Origin: Candidatus Latescibacterota bacterium
GTDB lineage: Bacteria; Latescibacterota; MVCY01
Length of the DNA stretch: 14,347 nt
Assembly (NCBI GenBank): GCA_030629295.1
Contig: DAOVPH010000013.1
Coordinates: 1-14,347 of the forward strand
Direction of reading: 5' to 3'
This document shows positions 7,196 to 14,347 of this stretch, one piece after another. The translations under genes were made by a program, and so were the position numbers. Below the pieces are notes generated by a model. That model ran no database searches. It saw only the letters and a program-made list of their open reading frames with translations, and was not told where the DNA came from. The stretch's first letter is position 1, and every line of letters starts with the position of its first letter.

Positions 7196-7223
7196 TTGCT
7201 GCAAAATATGGACCTATTAAAAT
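7196..7223 (+). promoter_or_regulatory. Candidate sigma-70-type promoter for the DUF6259 gene
   Basis: TTGCTG (7196-7201) and TAAAAT (7218-7223) are separated by 16 nt. The -10 matches consensus at 5 of 6 positions, the -35 at only 3 of 6. Transcription would begin near 7230, just before the Shine-Dalgarno site at 7239. The AT-rich setting makes chance matches common. Confidence 0.25.
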
Positions 7224-7238
7224 ATGAACAGATTTCGC

Positions 7239-7244
7239 GGAGGT
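7239..7244 (+). promoter_or_regulatory. Shine-Dalgarno site fixing the start at 7251
   Basis: GGAGGT lies 6 nt before ATG 7251. The longer frame from ATG 7224 would place this site inside the coding region (it encodes part of RGGG), and 7224 has no comparable site upstream. Confidence 0.8.
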
Positions 7245-7250
7245 GGTCCA

Positions 7251-9434
7251 ATGGGAAATGAATCATATTGCAGAATAACCGATGATCTGTTATGTTTAGG
7301 TAATAAATTCTTAGAAATGAGGTTTGATAAGTCAAATGGGAATTTGATGGGATTAGTTAATAAGCTGAGCAATACGGAGTATATTGCTGATCCTGGTGGG
7401 GCTATTTTTTATATTTGGACCTTATTGGGTGACAAAAGACGCCCACCCTATGCAAACGATACAGAATCCTATAAGGTTAGATACCCGAATATAAGTAGCT
7501 TCAAGGGGTTTCACACTGAGACAACTGATGAAGTGAGCAAATTAGTAATCAAACATATTCTCCTTAACTCAATACATGTGGTTATCAGTTTAGAAGTAGC
7601 CAAAGACTCAGAGCTTATTAATTGTTTTATTCTTGTAAAGAACGAGTTTGATAATATACATGTTGGACAGGTAGTTGCTGTGGGCTTTCCGCAACTCCAT
7701 GGGGTCAGGATAGGACTGAGGCATGAAGATGATGTGCTTGTTAGGCCTAATAGATTTGGTGAGAAAATCTCAGACCCAATTTCAAAGGCTGGTACCTATC
7801 CGACAAATATCTGCCACTGTGGCTATGCATCTATGCCCTGGATGGATCTATATGACAAAAATGGGGGGCTATATGTAGCCAGCTACGACAAGAGTTTGAT
7901 TTTGACCGAGCTGGAATCCGAGCCAATCATAGAAAATAACACCATAAGGCTAGGATTGAGAAAATTCGCTTATGTCCCTCCAGGTGATGAGTGGAAATCT
8001 GAGCCTTATGTGATAGGTGTTCATAGAGGTGATTGGCATTGGGCCGCCGATAGGTATCGAGAATGGTGTGAGTCATGGATGGCTAAGCCTGTGATTCCTA
8101 TGTGGGTTAAGGAATGTGATGGCTGGTACGGTGTAGGACTTCACCAAGAGAATAATAGCTTTAGAGACATCCCGGCAATTTTTGAGGAGGCTAGATACCT
8201 TGGATTAAATTATGTCCAATTTTGGGGACAAATGATCGGGAACTCCTGCTGCTATAGGTTTTACTATCCAGATCCGTACCGGGGTGGTCCAGAAGAGCTG
8301 AAAGAGGGAATCAATTATGTTAAAGCTAATGGTGGCCATGTTGGATTCTATTTTAATATCCAGGCTTTTGATCCAAGACTTCCTGAACTAAAAGAAAAGT
8401 ATAGAGATAAAATACCCCCTGATGTGCCAATACCAGACTGGATCAATGAATTTAAAAAATATGCACAATTGCATTTTGATGGGTCGTATGTTAGGCAATA
8501 CCCGGGGCAGACAAACGCCTCTTGGTCAGATGGGTATAGAATTATGTGTTTGTATTGTGACGGATGGCAAAATTATCTGTTATACTGGATATTGGAGAAA
8601 TATGTGAAGGAGTATGGTGCTAATGCTGTTTATGTGGATCAGGTTTCATCACCGCCGGTAACTTATTGTTTCAACTTCAATCATGGGCATAAACATCACG
8701 GGGCACTGGTTCAGGGAAGGGTAATGTTTTTGAAAAAACTCGCTGAAGAAGCCAGAAAAATAGTTCCGGATTTCTCTATAACCTTTGAGGGCAATGGCGA
8801 CGCTGTTGGCCAGTTTGGGCATATGCACCTATATACAAGTTTTTCAACCCAAACTATGTATCCCTGCCCAGAGGTTTTCTCTTATACGTTCCCAGATGAT
8901 ATTATTATCGATGGCTTCGCTAATGGGTGGTCTGAGAAGATCTTACAATCATATTACCCTGAAATCAAACATAGACGATGGACAGAAAAGGATGTATTGA
9001 ACAGAGTATTCTTGTTGGGATACAGATTTGATTTATGTCTCTACAGGCGGCTGAGAAAGGGTGAAGATTTTACAGAGTATGCTAGAAAGGTTATCAGCCT
9101 CCGCAGGAAAAGTAAAAATTATCTATATGATTCGAAATTTATGGATGATATTGGGGTTGAGAAAATACCCAAAGATATAGAAGTGAAAGTTTTTAAGTAT
9201 AAATATGACAATATATCTATAGTAAATATATTAGATAATAGAGATAAAACAAGTGGTTTTGAGATAATCCTGGACTGCACCAAATTAGGTTTAAACCATG
9301 TTAACAAAGTGAAGTTTTGTACAATCGGATATGAGAAGGAGATGAGTTACTGCAAAGAAGATAATTTAATAAAAATTGCTGTGCTGGCATTAGAAAACAG
9401 AATAGCAAGTATAATATTCTGGTCGTCAAAATAG
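7251..9434 (+). CDS. DUF6259-type (beta/alpha)8 glycoside hydrolase-like protein
   Basis: 727 residues from ATG 7251, no signal peptide, so probably cytoplasmic. An N-terminal beta domain (~1-270) precedes a TIM-barrel-like core (~280-610) with strand motifs such as GLNYVQFWG, GHVGFYFNIQAF and ANAVYVDQVSS. Asp463 in YVDQ and Glu513 in ITFEGNGD sit where a nucleophile and an acid/base would lie at strand ends. A small beta domain ends the protein. The length and order match DUF6259 proteins, which belong to the GH31/36/97-like glycosidase superfamily by fold; the substrate is unassigned. It begins 106 nt after the repeat/HEAT gene and precedes a sugar importer, so it may process imported oligosaccharide. 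The gene is clearly AT-rich compared with its neighbours, falling to about 15% GC near its 3' end, which suggests a separate origin. Confidence 0.75.
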   Translation: MGNESYCRITDDLLCLGNKFLEMRFDKSNGNLMGLVNKLSNTEYIADPGGAIFYIWTLLGDKRRPPYANDTESYKVRYPNISSFKGFHTETTDEVSKLVIKHILLNSIHVVISLEVAKDSELINCFILVKNEFDNIHVGQVVAVGFPQLHGVRIGLRHEDDVLVRPNRFGEKISDPISKAGTYPTNICHCGYASMPWMDLYDKNGGLYVASYDKSLILTELESEPIIENNTIRLGLRKFAYVPPGDEWKSEPYVIGVHRGDWHWAADRYREWCESWMAKPVIPMWVKECDGWYGVGLHQENNSFRDIPAIFEEARYLGLNYVQFWGQMIGNSCCYRFYYPDPYRGGPEELKEGINYVKANGGHVGFYFNIQAFDPRLPELKEKYRDKIPPDVPIPDWINEFKKYAQLHFDGSYVRQYPGQTNASWSDGYRIMCLYCDGWQNYLLYWILEKYVKEYGANAVYVDQVSSPPVTYCFNFNHGHKHHGALVQGRVMFLKKLAEEARKIVPDFSITFEGNGDAVGQFGHMHLYTSFSTQTMYPCPEVFSYTFPDDIIIDGFANGWSEKILQSYYPEIKHRRWTEKDVLNRVFLLGYRFDLCLYRRLRKGEDFTEYARKVISLRRKSKNYLYDSKFMDDIGVEKIPKDIEVKVFKYKYDNISIVNILDNRDKTSGFEIILDCTKLGLNHVNKVKFCTIGYEKEMSYCKEDNLIKIAVLALENRIASIIFWSSK

Positions 9435-9574
9435 TATAGTCTTTTCAGCCTGATGAGAATGGCTTTGTCCATCTCTGCACTGCTGGATTCAGCCTTTGAT
9501 TAAATAGGATTGCAAACTCTCCCAAACACGCATTGTTTATACGGATCTATTCAAATAACACTATTGAGCAAGAT

Positions 9575-10870
9575 ATGAAATATAAGATCCTATTGGTACT
9601 GGTTATAGTCTTGGTATTAGGATGGGCCGTCTTTTTTCGGGCCCAACCCCAGCACAGTTCAGGCCCGACAGTAGTCAAGTTCGCCATCTGGGGTGGGGTT
9701 GCTGAACGTGAGGCCTGGGCAGCCCTGGCAGAGGACTTCCACAGAAAGAATCCGGGGATCGTAATTAAGACCCAGATGATCCCGGTGAAGTATGACGAGA
9801 AAATAATGGCGATGCTTGCCGCAAAGACGGCCCCCGATATCATCAATCTGCCCTTTGGGGAGTTTGCATCCAAGGGCATGCTAGATAAGGTACTGTTGCC
9901 TATTGATGAGTACATGGCCCAAGACAAAAATTTGGATCTGGATGATCTCTTTCCTGGGATCCTGGCCCTGGATCAGTGGAAGGGAACGCAGTATAGCATC
10001 GCACACGCCTTAGGCCCACAGGTGCTCTTCTATAATGTAGATCACTTAAGGGAGGCAAGATTACCTACACCAAACGAATTTTATCAGAGAGGAGAGTGGG
10101 ACTGGCCAACTTTTCTGGAATGCTGCAAAAAGTTGGTCAAAAGAGACGCCAAAGGCAAGGTTACCCGGTGGGCGTATGTCCGTTATACTCCAATTTGGAC
10201 TTACATCTCTCTTAACGGAGGCAGGACCTTCAATGAGGATTACACCGAGTGCTATTTTGACGATCCTAAGGTCTACGAGGCCATCCAGATGGTTGCGGAT
10301 CTATTTCTGGTACATGGGGTTATGCCTCCCCCGGCGCTGGAGAAGGAGATAGGTAAGTGGCAAGCCTTTGCAAGGGGAGATGCCTCGATGTTCATAAGCG
10401 GCCCCTGGCAGGTCAGCAGGCTGAAGAATATGGAGGACGAATATGACATTGCCCCCCCGCCTACGGCACCTGGTGGGAGGAGCATCACCTTAGGGGGAAG
10501 GATCGGTGGAATCTGGCGTGGGACCAGAGTACCTGAGGCCGCCTATAGGTGGATCAGTTATCTGGCAACCCCAGATGCCCGGAGGATCTGGAGTCGGCTC
10601 GGCTTTGACATCCCGGCCCTGAAGTCACTTGCCTCCCACCCGGAGGAGTGGACCGATCCGGAGATTATCCCTGCCCACTTCCATGTATTCTATGACTTGG
10701 CGCCTTCCATCCTAAAACCCCCGTTGGCAGTGAACCCTTTCATACCCAAGAAGGCTGAGCGCCTAATTAACAGTACTATGGATCTCATCTGGGTCGGGAG
10801 GAAATCAGCCAAAAAGGGTCTGATAGAGATCATACCTGAGGTGAACAGGATATTGAGAACGGGCACATGA
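9575..10870 (+). CDS. Sugar ABC transporter substrate-binding protein (family 1, MalE/UgpB-like)
   Basis: 431 residues from ATG 9575. Residues ~5-22 form a hydrophobic signal or anchor segment, then the mature fold opens with VVKFAIWGG. Family marks are NPGIVIKTQMIPVKYDEKI, APDIINLP, the hinge-side GPQVLFYNVDHLREA and, late, SMFISGPW, all usual for SBP_bac_1 proteins; length is normal. It captures a sugar or oligosaccharide and delivers it to the two permeases downstream (45-nt gap). The longer frame starts at TTG 9533, but that puts 14 polar residues ahead of the signal, so ATG 9575 is preferred although its ribosome site is weak. There is no lipobox cysteine, so it is not a lipoprotein; it is either periplasmic or held by an uncleaved N-terminal helix. 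Confidence 0.88.
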   Translation: MKYKILLVLVIVLVLGWAVFFRAQPQHSSGPTVVKFAIWGGVAEREAWAALAEDFHRKNPGIVIKTQMIPVKYDEKIMAMLAAKTAPDIINLPFGEFASKGMLDKVLLPIDEYMAQDKNLDLDDLFPGILALDQWKGTQYSIAHALGPQVLFYNVDHLREARLPTPNEFYQRGEWDWPTFLECCKKLVKRDAKGKVTRWAYVRYTPIWTYISLNGGRTFNEDYTECYFDDPKVYEAIQMVADLFLVHGVMPPPALEKEIGKWQAFARGDASMFISGPWQVSRLKNMEDEYDIAPPPTAPGGRSITLGGRIGGIWRGTRVPEAAYRWISYLATPDARRIWSRLGFDIPALKSLASHPEEWTDPEIIPAHFHVFYDLAPSILKPPLAVNPFIPKKAERLINSTMDLIWVGRKSAKKGLIEIIPEVNRILRTGT

Positions 10871-10915
10871 GCGAATTGAGAAACACACGAAGCATTTTAT
10901 GGACAAGGCGAAGAA

Positions 10916-11818
10916 ATGACAGGAGAGAAAAGATTGCACAGAAAGCAGAAAAGAGAGGAGCGGGAGTTCTATTTTTTCATTTCACCTTGGCTTATGGGTT
11001 TTCTCTTCTTGACCCTTGCTCCGATGCTGGCTTCCATAATCCTGAGTTTTGCCAGATGGAACATAATCACCCCGCCTGAGTGGGTAGGTTTTGATAACTA
11101 TAAGGAGTTGATGCACGACCAGTTGTTCTGGAAGTCATTGGGGGTTACCTCCACCTTCGTCCTCAGTTCTGTAGTGCTGAAGTTAGCCGCCTCGCTGCTG
11201 GTGGCGATGTTCCTAAACCAGAAGGTGAGGGCAATAGGGCTTTTCAGGACTATCTTTTATTTGCCCACTATCTTGCCCATAGTCGCCTCTTCAATGCTGT
11301 GGATGTGGATCTTCTTCCCCAATGGGCTGCTCAATTTCTTTGTGACCAAGTTAGGACTGTCCCCTCAAAACTGGCTTGCCAACGAAAAATTGGCCCTGCC
11401 CTCTCTGATCTTGATGAGCTTCTGGGGTTTTGGCGCAAGTATGATCATCTTCCTGGCGGGATTACAGAGTATCCCCCAGTATCTGTATGAGGCGGCTCAG
11501 ATAGATGGCGCTGGCTGGTGGTCTAAATTCTGGAACGTTACCTTTCCTATGCTCTCACCGGTGATCTTTTTCAATCTTGTTATGGGCTTCATCGGCTCAT
11601 TTAAAGTGTTTACCCCCGGCTACCTGATCACCGATGGGGGACCACACTACGCCACCTTGTTTTATGTGCTTTATCTTTTTAGAAACGCCTTCGAGTATTT
11701 CAATCTGGGGTATGCCTCAGCCTTGGCCTGGATATTATTTTTCATTATCATGGCCTTCACGCTCCTTATTATAAAATCTTCACCTCTTTGGGTTTATTAC
11801 GAAGCTGAGCGGCGCTAA
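10916..11818 (+). CDS. Sugar ABC transporter permease, MalF/UgpA-like
   Basis: 300 residues with a basic cytoplasmic N-terminus (RKQKREERE), then about six membrane helices starting at FISPWLMGFLFLTL. The EAA loop that docks the ATPase is YEAAQIDGAGWWSKFWNVTF (residues 191-210), the CUT1 form with EAA-x-IDGA. It pairs with the next permease to form the membrane channel for the binding protein's sugar. ATG 10916 follows a purine-rich AAGGCGAAGA stretch. An in-frame stop at 10877 rules out a much longer start. The binding-protein stop overlaps an ATGA at 10867, but that ATG opens a different frame. Confidence 0.92.
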   Translation: MTGEKRLHRKQKREEREFYFFISPWLMGFLFLTLAPMLASIILSFARWNIITPPEWVGFDNYKELMHDQLFWKSLGVTSTFVLSSVVLKLAASLLVAMFLNQKVRAIGLFRTIFYLPTILPIVASSMLWMWIFFPNGLLNFFVTKLGLSPQNWLANEKLALPSLILMSFWGFGASMIIFLAGLQSIPQYLYEAAQIDGAGWWSKFWNVTFPMLSPVIFFNLVMGFIGSFKVFTPGYLITDGGPHYATLFYVLYLFRNAFEYFNLGYASALAWILFFIIMAFTLLIIKSSPLWVYYEAERR

Positions 11819-11827
11819 GGAGATTTT

Positions 11828-11834
11828 GGGAGAG
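11828..11834 (+). promoter_or_regulatory. Shine-Dalgarno-like site supporting the start at 11841
   Basis: GGGAGAG lies 6 nt before ATG 11841. The upstream TTG 11826 has AAGGAG (11817-11822) only 3 nt away, which is too close for efficient initiation, so ATG is preferred. Confidence 0.6.
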
Positions 11835-11840
11835 TTTCTG

Positions 11841-12683
11841 ATGAACAAGGCTAAAATAGCGAAGTCAGCATACAGGACTGCTATCTATGTGATTCTCATC
11901 GCCTCATCGGCCGTTCTGCTGATCCCTTTTGCATGGATGGTATCCAGTTCCCTTCTGAGCGAAGAGGAGATGTTCCAGCACCCACCGGTCTGGATACCGA
12001 AGCCACCCCATTGGTCCAATTACAAAGAGGCTTGGGAGGCTTTGCCTTTCACCACCTTTCTGATCAATACCTTATTGCTAACCATAGGCAGAGTGCTTCC
12101 CCAAGTTTTCGCCTGCTCTCTGGTGGCCTTTGGCTTCGCCCGGCTCAGGGCCCGAGCAAGTAGCAAGCTCTTTTTCCTCTGTCTGGCTACCATGATGCTT
12201 CCTGGACAGGTCACTATGATTCCTACTTACATCATATTCAACAAGTTGGGTTGGGTAAACACATTCAAACCTCTTATAGTTCCCAGCTTTTTTGCTGGCC
12301 CCTTTTTCGTCTTTATGCTGCGGCAGTTTTTCTTAACCATCCCTTTAGAACTGGACGAAGCGGCGAGGATAGATGGGGCATCGAGCTTTCAGATCTATTA
12401 TAAGATCTTTTTGCCATTGGCCAAGCCTGCCCTTGGTGCCGTGGCCATCTTCAGCTTTATGGCTGCCTGGAACGACTTTATGGGGCCCTTGATTTACCTC
12501 CATGATATTGAAAAATATCCCCTGGCCTTAGGTCTGCGGCTGTTCCAATCCTATGGAGAATATGCCACCAGATGGAACCTGATAATGGCAAGCTCAGTGG
12601 CTATGGTCCTACCTCCTCTGATCGTTTTCTTCTTCACCCAGAAACACTTCATCAAGGGTATAACAATAGGGGCATTCAGATAA
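11841..12683 (+). CDS. Sugar ABC transporter permease, MalG/UgpE-like
   Basis: 280 residues with six predicted membrane helices. The N-terminal helix ends at IPFAWMVSSSLLSEEEMF, a typical MalG-family entry, and PPHWSNYKEAW follows in the first periplasmic loop. The EAA loop is LDEAARIDGASSFQIYYKIF (residues 171-190). It begins 22 nt after the MalF-like gene and completes the membrane half of a CUT1 importer. The usual ATPase (MalK/UgpC/MsmX type) is not in the window, so it must be encoded elsewhere and may be shared among importers. The stop codon lies in the loop of a small hairpin. Confidence 0.92.
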   Translation: MNKAKIAKSAYRTAIYVILIASSAVLLIPFAWMVSSSLLSEEEMFQHPPVWIPKPPHWSNYKEAWEALPFTTFLINTLLLTIGRVLPQVFACSLVAFGFARLRARASSKLFFLCLATMMLPGQVTMIPTYIIFNKLGWVNTFKPLIVPSFFAGPFFVFMLRQFFLTIPLELDEAARIDGASSFQIYYKIFLPLAKPALGAVAIFSFMAAWNDFMGPLIYLHDIEKYPLALGLRLFQSYGEYATRWNLIMASSVAMVLPPLIVFFFTQKHFIKGITIGAFR

Positions 12684-12691
12684 GCCCCTTT
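12668..12691 (+). terminator. Weak terminator overlapping the MalG-like stop codon
   Basis: AGGGGC (12668-12673) pairs with GCCCCT (12684-12689) around a 10-nt loop that contains the TAA stop, followed by TT. The stem is short and the T-run brief, so termination would be partial. It is the only candidate end for the ABC operon in this spacer apart from the palindrome that follows. Confidence 0.4.
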
Positions 12692-12705
12692 CACCAGGTG
12701 CAGAA

Positions 12706-12739
12706 CGCAGATTATAAATTTCATCTGGGCGAATCTGCG
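12706..12739. repeat. Intergenic palindrome CGCAGATT/AATCTGCG
   Basis: Eight perfect pairs join 12706-12713 with 12732-12739 around an 18-nt loop. The wording (acgcagatt...aatctgcgc) resembles a widespread family of intergenic 'cgcagatt / aatctgcg' palindromes in environmental bacteria and is thematically like the 432-483 palindrome. It stands between the ABC operon and holB. Confidence 0.5.
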
Positions 12740-12832
12740 CACCATTAACTTAACGAGGTCTGCAAAAGGGTCATTTTGTAATTTTTTTCGGTTGTTTCAG
12801 TGTCATTCAGTGTTTTCCGAATCTGAGGCGAG

Positions 12833-13903
12833 ATGTCATTCAACAATGTAATCGGTCAAGAAAAGGCTAAACAGGCCCTGCGACAGGCTCTGGAAAACGA
12901 CCGCCTGGCACATGCGATACTGCTCTATGGTCCTGAGGGAGTGGGCAAAAGGGCATTGGCAATTGAACTGGCCAAGGCGGTCAATTGCACCCAGGCAAAA
13001 AGCGACGCCTGCGACCTGTGTAGTTCCTGCCATAAGATCTCTTCTCTTCAGCATCCGGACTTGAAGGTGATCTTCCCTGGACCGGCTCAACTTCAAGTTG
13101 AAGAGGAGATTTCAATCCTTCAAAAGATAGCCGAAGACAACTACCAAGCCGTCGGGTTTGCCAAAAGTGTAACCATCCCCATTGACAAGATACGGGAGCT
13201 TCGAAAACAGGCATCTTATCACCCCTACGAAGGCAAGAGGAAAGTGGCCATTCTGCTGGGAGCTGATCAGATGAGGCCGGAAGCGGCAAACGCCTTGCTG
13301 AAGATCTTAGAAGAACCACCTGGCACTCTGCTCCTAATCCTCACTGCCATAAATCTCAACTCTCTTTTGCCCACTATCCTGTCTCGTTGCCAAAGGCTGC
13401 AATTGAATCATCTTTCAAGGGCAGAGATAGAGGAGGCACTCTTGAAACGGAAAGACATCTCTCCCGAGAAGGCAAAGATTGTGGCTGGGCTTACCAACGG
13501 CAACTTAACCAGAGCCTTGTTGTTGGCAGCGGAACAAGATCTGGATGAATATAGAAATATCGCCCGGGCACTGCTGGAGGCCGCCCTCTGGGGCAACAAT
13601 ACGGAAAAGCTTAATCTTATAGAAACTATCACCGCGGAAAAGGACAAGGCAAGGCTCGAATATCTGCTGGAGTTAGTTCTCTTGTGGCTGAGAGACACCT
13701 TGCTCTGGGGTGAAGGACGCCAAGACAAAATAACTAACATAGACCGGAGCGATGAAACAAAAAAAATGGCCGAGTGGATTGATTCCAAAAAGGTTGCGCA
13801 TTTAAGCCGAGAAGTGGAGTCTTCACTGGAAATGATGTCCAGAAATGTAAATCCTGAGCTAATCTTGATCGGGTTAGTAGAACAGATGTCTACATCGGAG
13901 TAG
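12833..13903 (+). CDS. holB: DNA polymerase III, delta-prime subunit
   Basis: 356 residues, the normal length. It is a clamp-loader AAA+ protein: with delta and DnaX it opens and loads the beta sliding clamp. The N-terminus FNNVIGQEKAKQAL is typical. The P-loop GPEGVGKR (33-40) keeps the lysine but has Arg where Ser/Thr would bind Mg-ATP, as expected for delta-prime, which is usually not a working ATPase. A zinc-binding set follows: Cys52, Cys60, Cys63, Cys66. VAILLGADQMRPEAANALLK is the Walker-B region, and SRC (184-186) is the sensor/arginine-finger motif. GAGG lies upstream of ATG 12833. The ricT-like gene begins 3 nt after its stop, a conserved pairing. DnaX is the alternative but would be longer and have an intact P-loop. 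Confidence 0.93.
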   Translation: MSFNNVIGQEKAKQALRQALENDRLAHAILLYGPEGVGKRALAIELAKAVNCTQAKSDACDLCSSCHKISSLQHPDLKVIFPGPAQLQVEEEISILQKIAEDNYQAVGFAKSVTIPIDKIRELRKQASYHPYEGKRKVAILLGADQMRPEAANALLKILEEPPGTLLLILTAINLNSLLPTILSRCQRLQLNHLSRAEIEEALLKRKDISPEKAKIVAGLTNGNLTRALLLAAEQDLDEYRNIARALLEAALWGNNTEKLNLIETITAEKDKARLEYLLELVLLWLRDTLLWGEGRQDKITNIDRSDETKKMAEWIDSKKVAHLSREVESSLEMMSRNVNPELILIGLVEQMSTSE

Positions 13904-13906
13904 AAA

Positions 13907-14347
13907 ATGACTGAAATATACGAAGTTGAATTTAAGGGAGGTAGAAAGGACTTCTATCTGGATTCTCAGGGTATCCCCCTGCGAATTGGCGATCTTGCTG
14001 TGGTTCAAGTAGATAAAGGGGAGGATGTGGCAAGGGTGGCACAGATAGCGGAACCGTCGGTTTCCAGAGAGCGAGAAGCAAAAAGAGAAATACTGCGAAA
14101 GGTCACACCGGAGGATATGGAGAGACTAAAGGAGAATGCCAAGCAAGAAAGGGAGGCCCTCAGTTTGTGTAGGGCAAAAATCGTCGAACACAAACTGAAG
14201 ATGAAACTGGTAGATGTGGAATATCAATTTGATGGCAGCAAGATCTGCTTTTTCTTCACTGCCGAAAAGAGGGTGGATTTTCGAGATCTGGTCAAGGATA
14301 TGGCCGCCATTTATCGAACCAGGGTGGAGATGCGCCAGATCGGAGTC
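13907..14347 (+). CDS. ricT: PSP1-domain protein, RicT/YaaT-like (3' truncated by window)
   Basis: 147 codons run from ATG 13907 to the window edge without a stop. The PSP1 domain is clear: an N-terminal beta segment EVEFKGGRKDFYLD, then GDLAVVQVDKGEDVARV, a charged helical stretch, and the signature MKLVDVEYQFDGSKICFFF followed by TAEKRVDFRDLVKDMA and RTRVEMRQIGV. In Bacillus subtilis the homologue RicT (YaaT) works with RicA and RicF in RNA maturation and developmental control, and it also lies directly after holB. In other phyla the PSP1 protein's role is less defined, so the symbol is by homology. Only 3 nt separate it from holB, so the two are cotranscribed and probably translationally coupled. 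Confidence 0.92.
   Translation, partial: MTEIYEVEFKGGRKDFYLDSQGIPLRIGDLAVVQVDKGEDVARVAQIAEPSVSREREAKREILRKVTPEDMERLKENAKQEREALSLCRAKIVEHKLKMKLVDVEYQFDGSKICFFFTAEKRVDFRDLVKDMAAIYRTRVEMRQIGV

Noticed and set aside
247..12828. Shared 12-mer CCGAATCTGAGG at 247-258 and 12817-12828, possible att-like direct repeats
   Set aside because: Several shared 12-mers are expected by chance in a 14-kb window; no integrase and no longer match around either copy.
1..14347. tRNA, rRNA, CRISPR array, transposase or prophage genes
   Set aside because: I found no cloverleaf-like tRNA sequence, rRNA motif, regularly spaced direct repeats or transposase/integrase motifs on either strand by eye; the only regular repeat is protein-coding (5141-6145).

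Overview
The window reads as chromosomal DNA from a free-living, probably Gram-negative bacterium. All genes lie on the + strand. The right edge is housekeeping: a DNA polymerase III delta-prime subunit (holB) is followed 3 nt later by a PSP1-family gene (ricT/yaaT-like), a neighbourhood conserved across many bacterial phyla. The rest looks like a carbohydrate-scavenging accessory region. Its families (DUF6784/DUF6785 membrane protein, heparinase-like protein, DUF6259 glycosidase-like protein) are, from memory, most common in uncultured or polysaccharide-degrading lineages such as Planctomycetes, Latescibacterota, KSB1 or Poribacteria. The phylum cannot be fixed from the sequence alone.

Layout. 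Positions 2-91 are the last 29 codons of a gene entering from the left, closed by a strong hairpin terminator (118-158). Positions 159-569 hold no gene but are rich in inverted repeats. A 638-aa polytopic OPT-like membrane protein (570-2486) and a GC-rich heparinase II/III-like protein (2516-4201) form a closely spaced pair. Next is a secreted 944-aa protein (4310-7144) made of about twelve 26-27-residue 'GNDxY' repeats followed by HEAT repeats. An AT-rich DUF6259 (beta/alpha)8 glycosidase-like gene follows (7251-9434). A CUT1-type sugar ABC importer comes after it: binding protein 9575-10870, permeases 10916-11818 and 11841-12683, with no ATPase gene. A palindrome-bearing spacer separates it from holB (12833-13903) and the truncated ricT (13907 to the window end).

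Working model (inference). The heparinase-like and DUF6259 proteins cleave an oligo- or polysaccharide, possibly uronate-containing. The ABC importer and perhaps the OPT-like protein carry products across the inner membrane. The secreted repeat/HEAT protein acts outside the cytoplasm as a binding or scaffold protein of unknown role. Base composition differs sharply between adjacent genes, which suggests the region was assembled from several sources.

Translation starts were revised from the longest open frame at four genes (4310, 7251, 9575, 11841), using Shine-Dalgarno position and signal-peptide or transmembrane placement. The most unusual item is the 4310-7144 protein.
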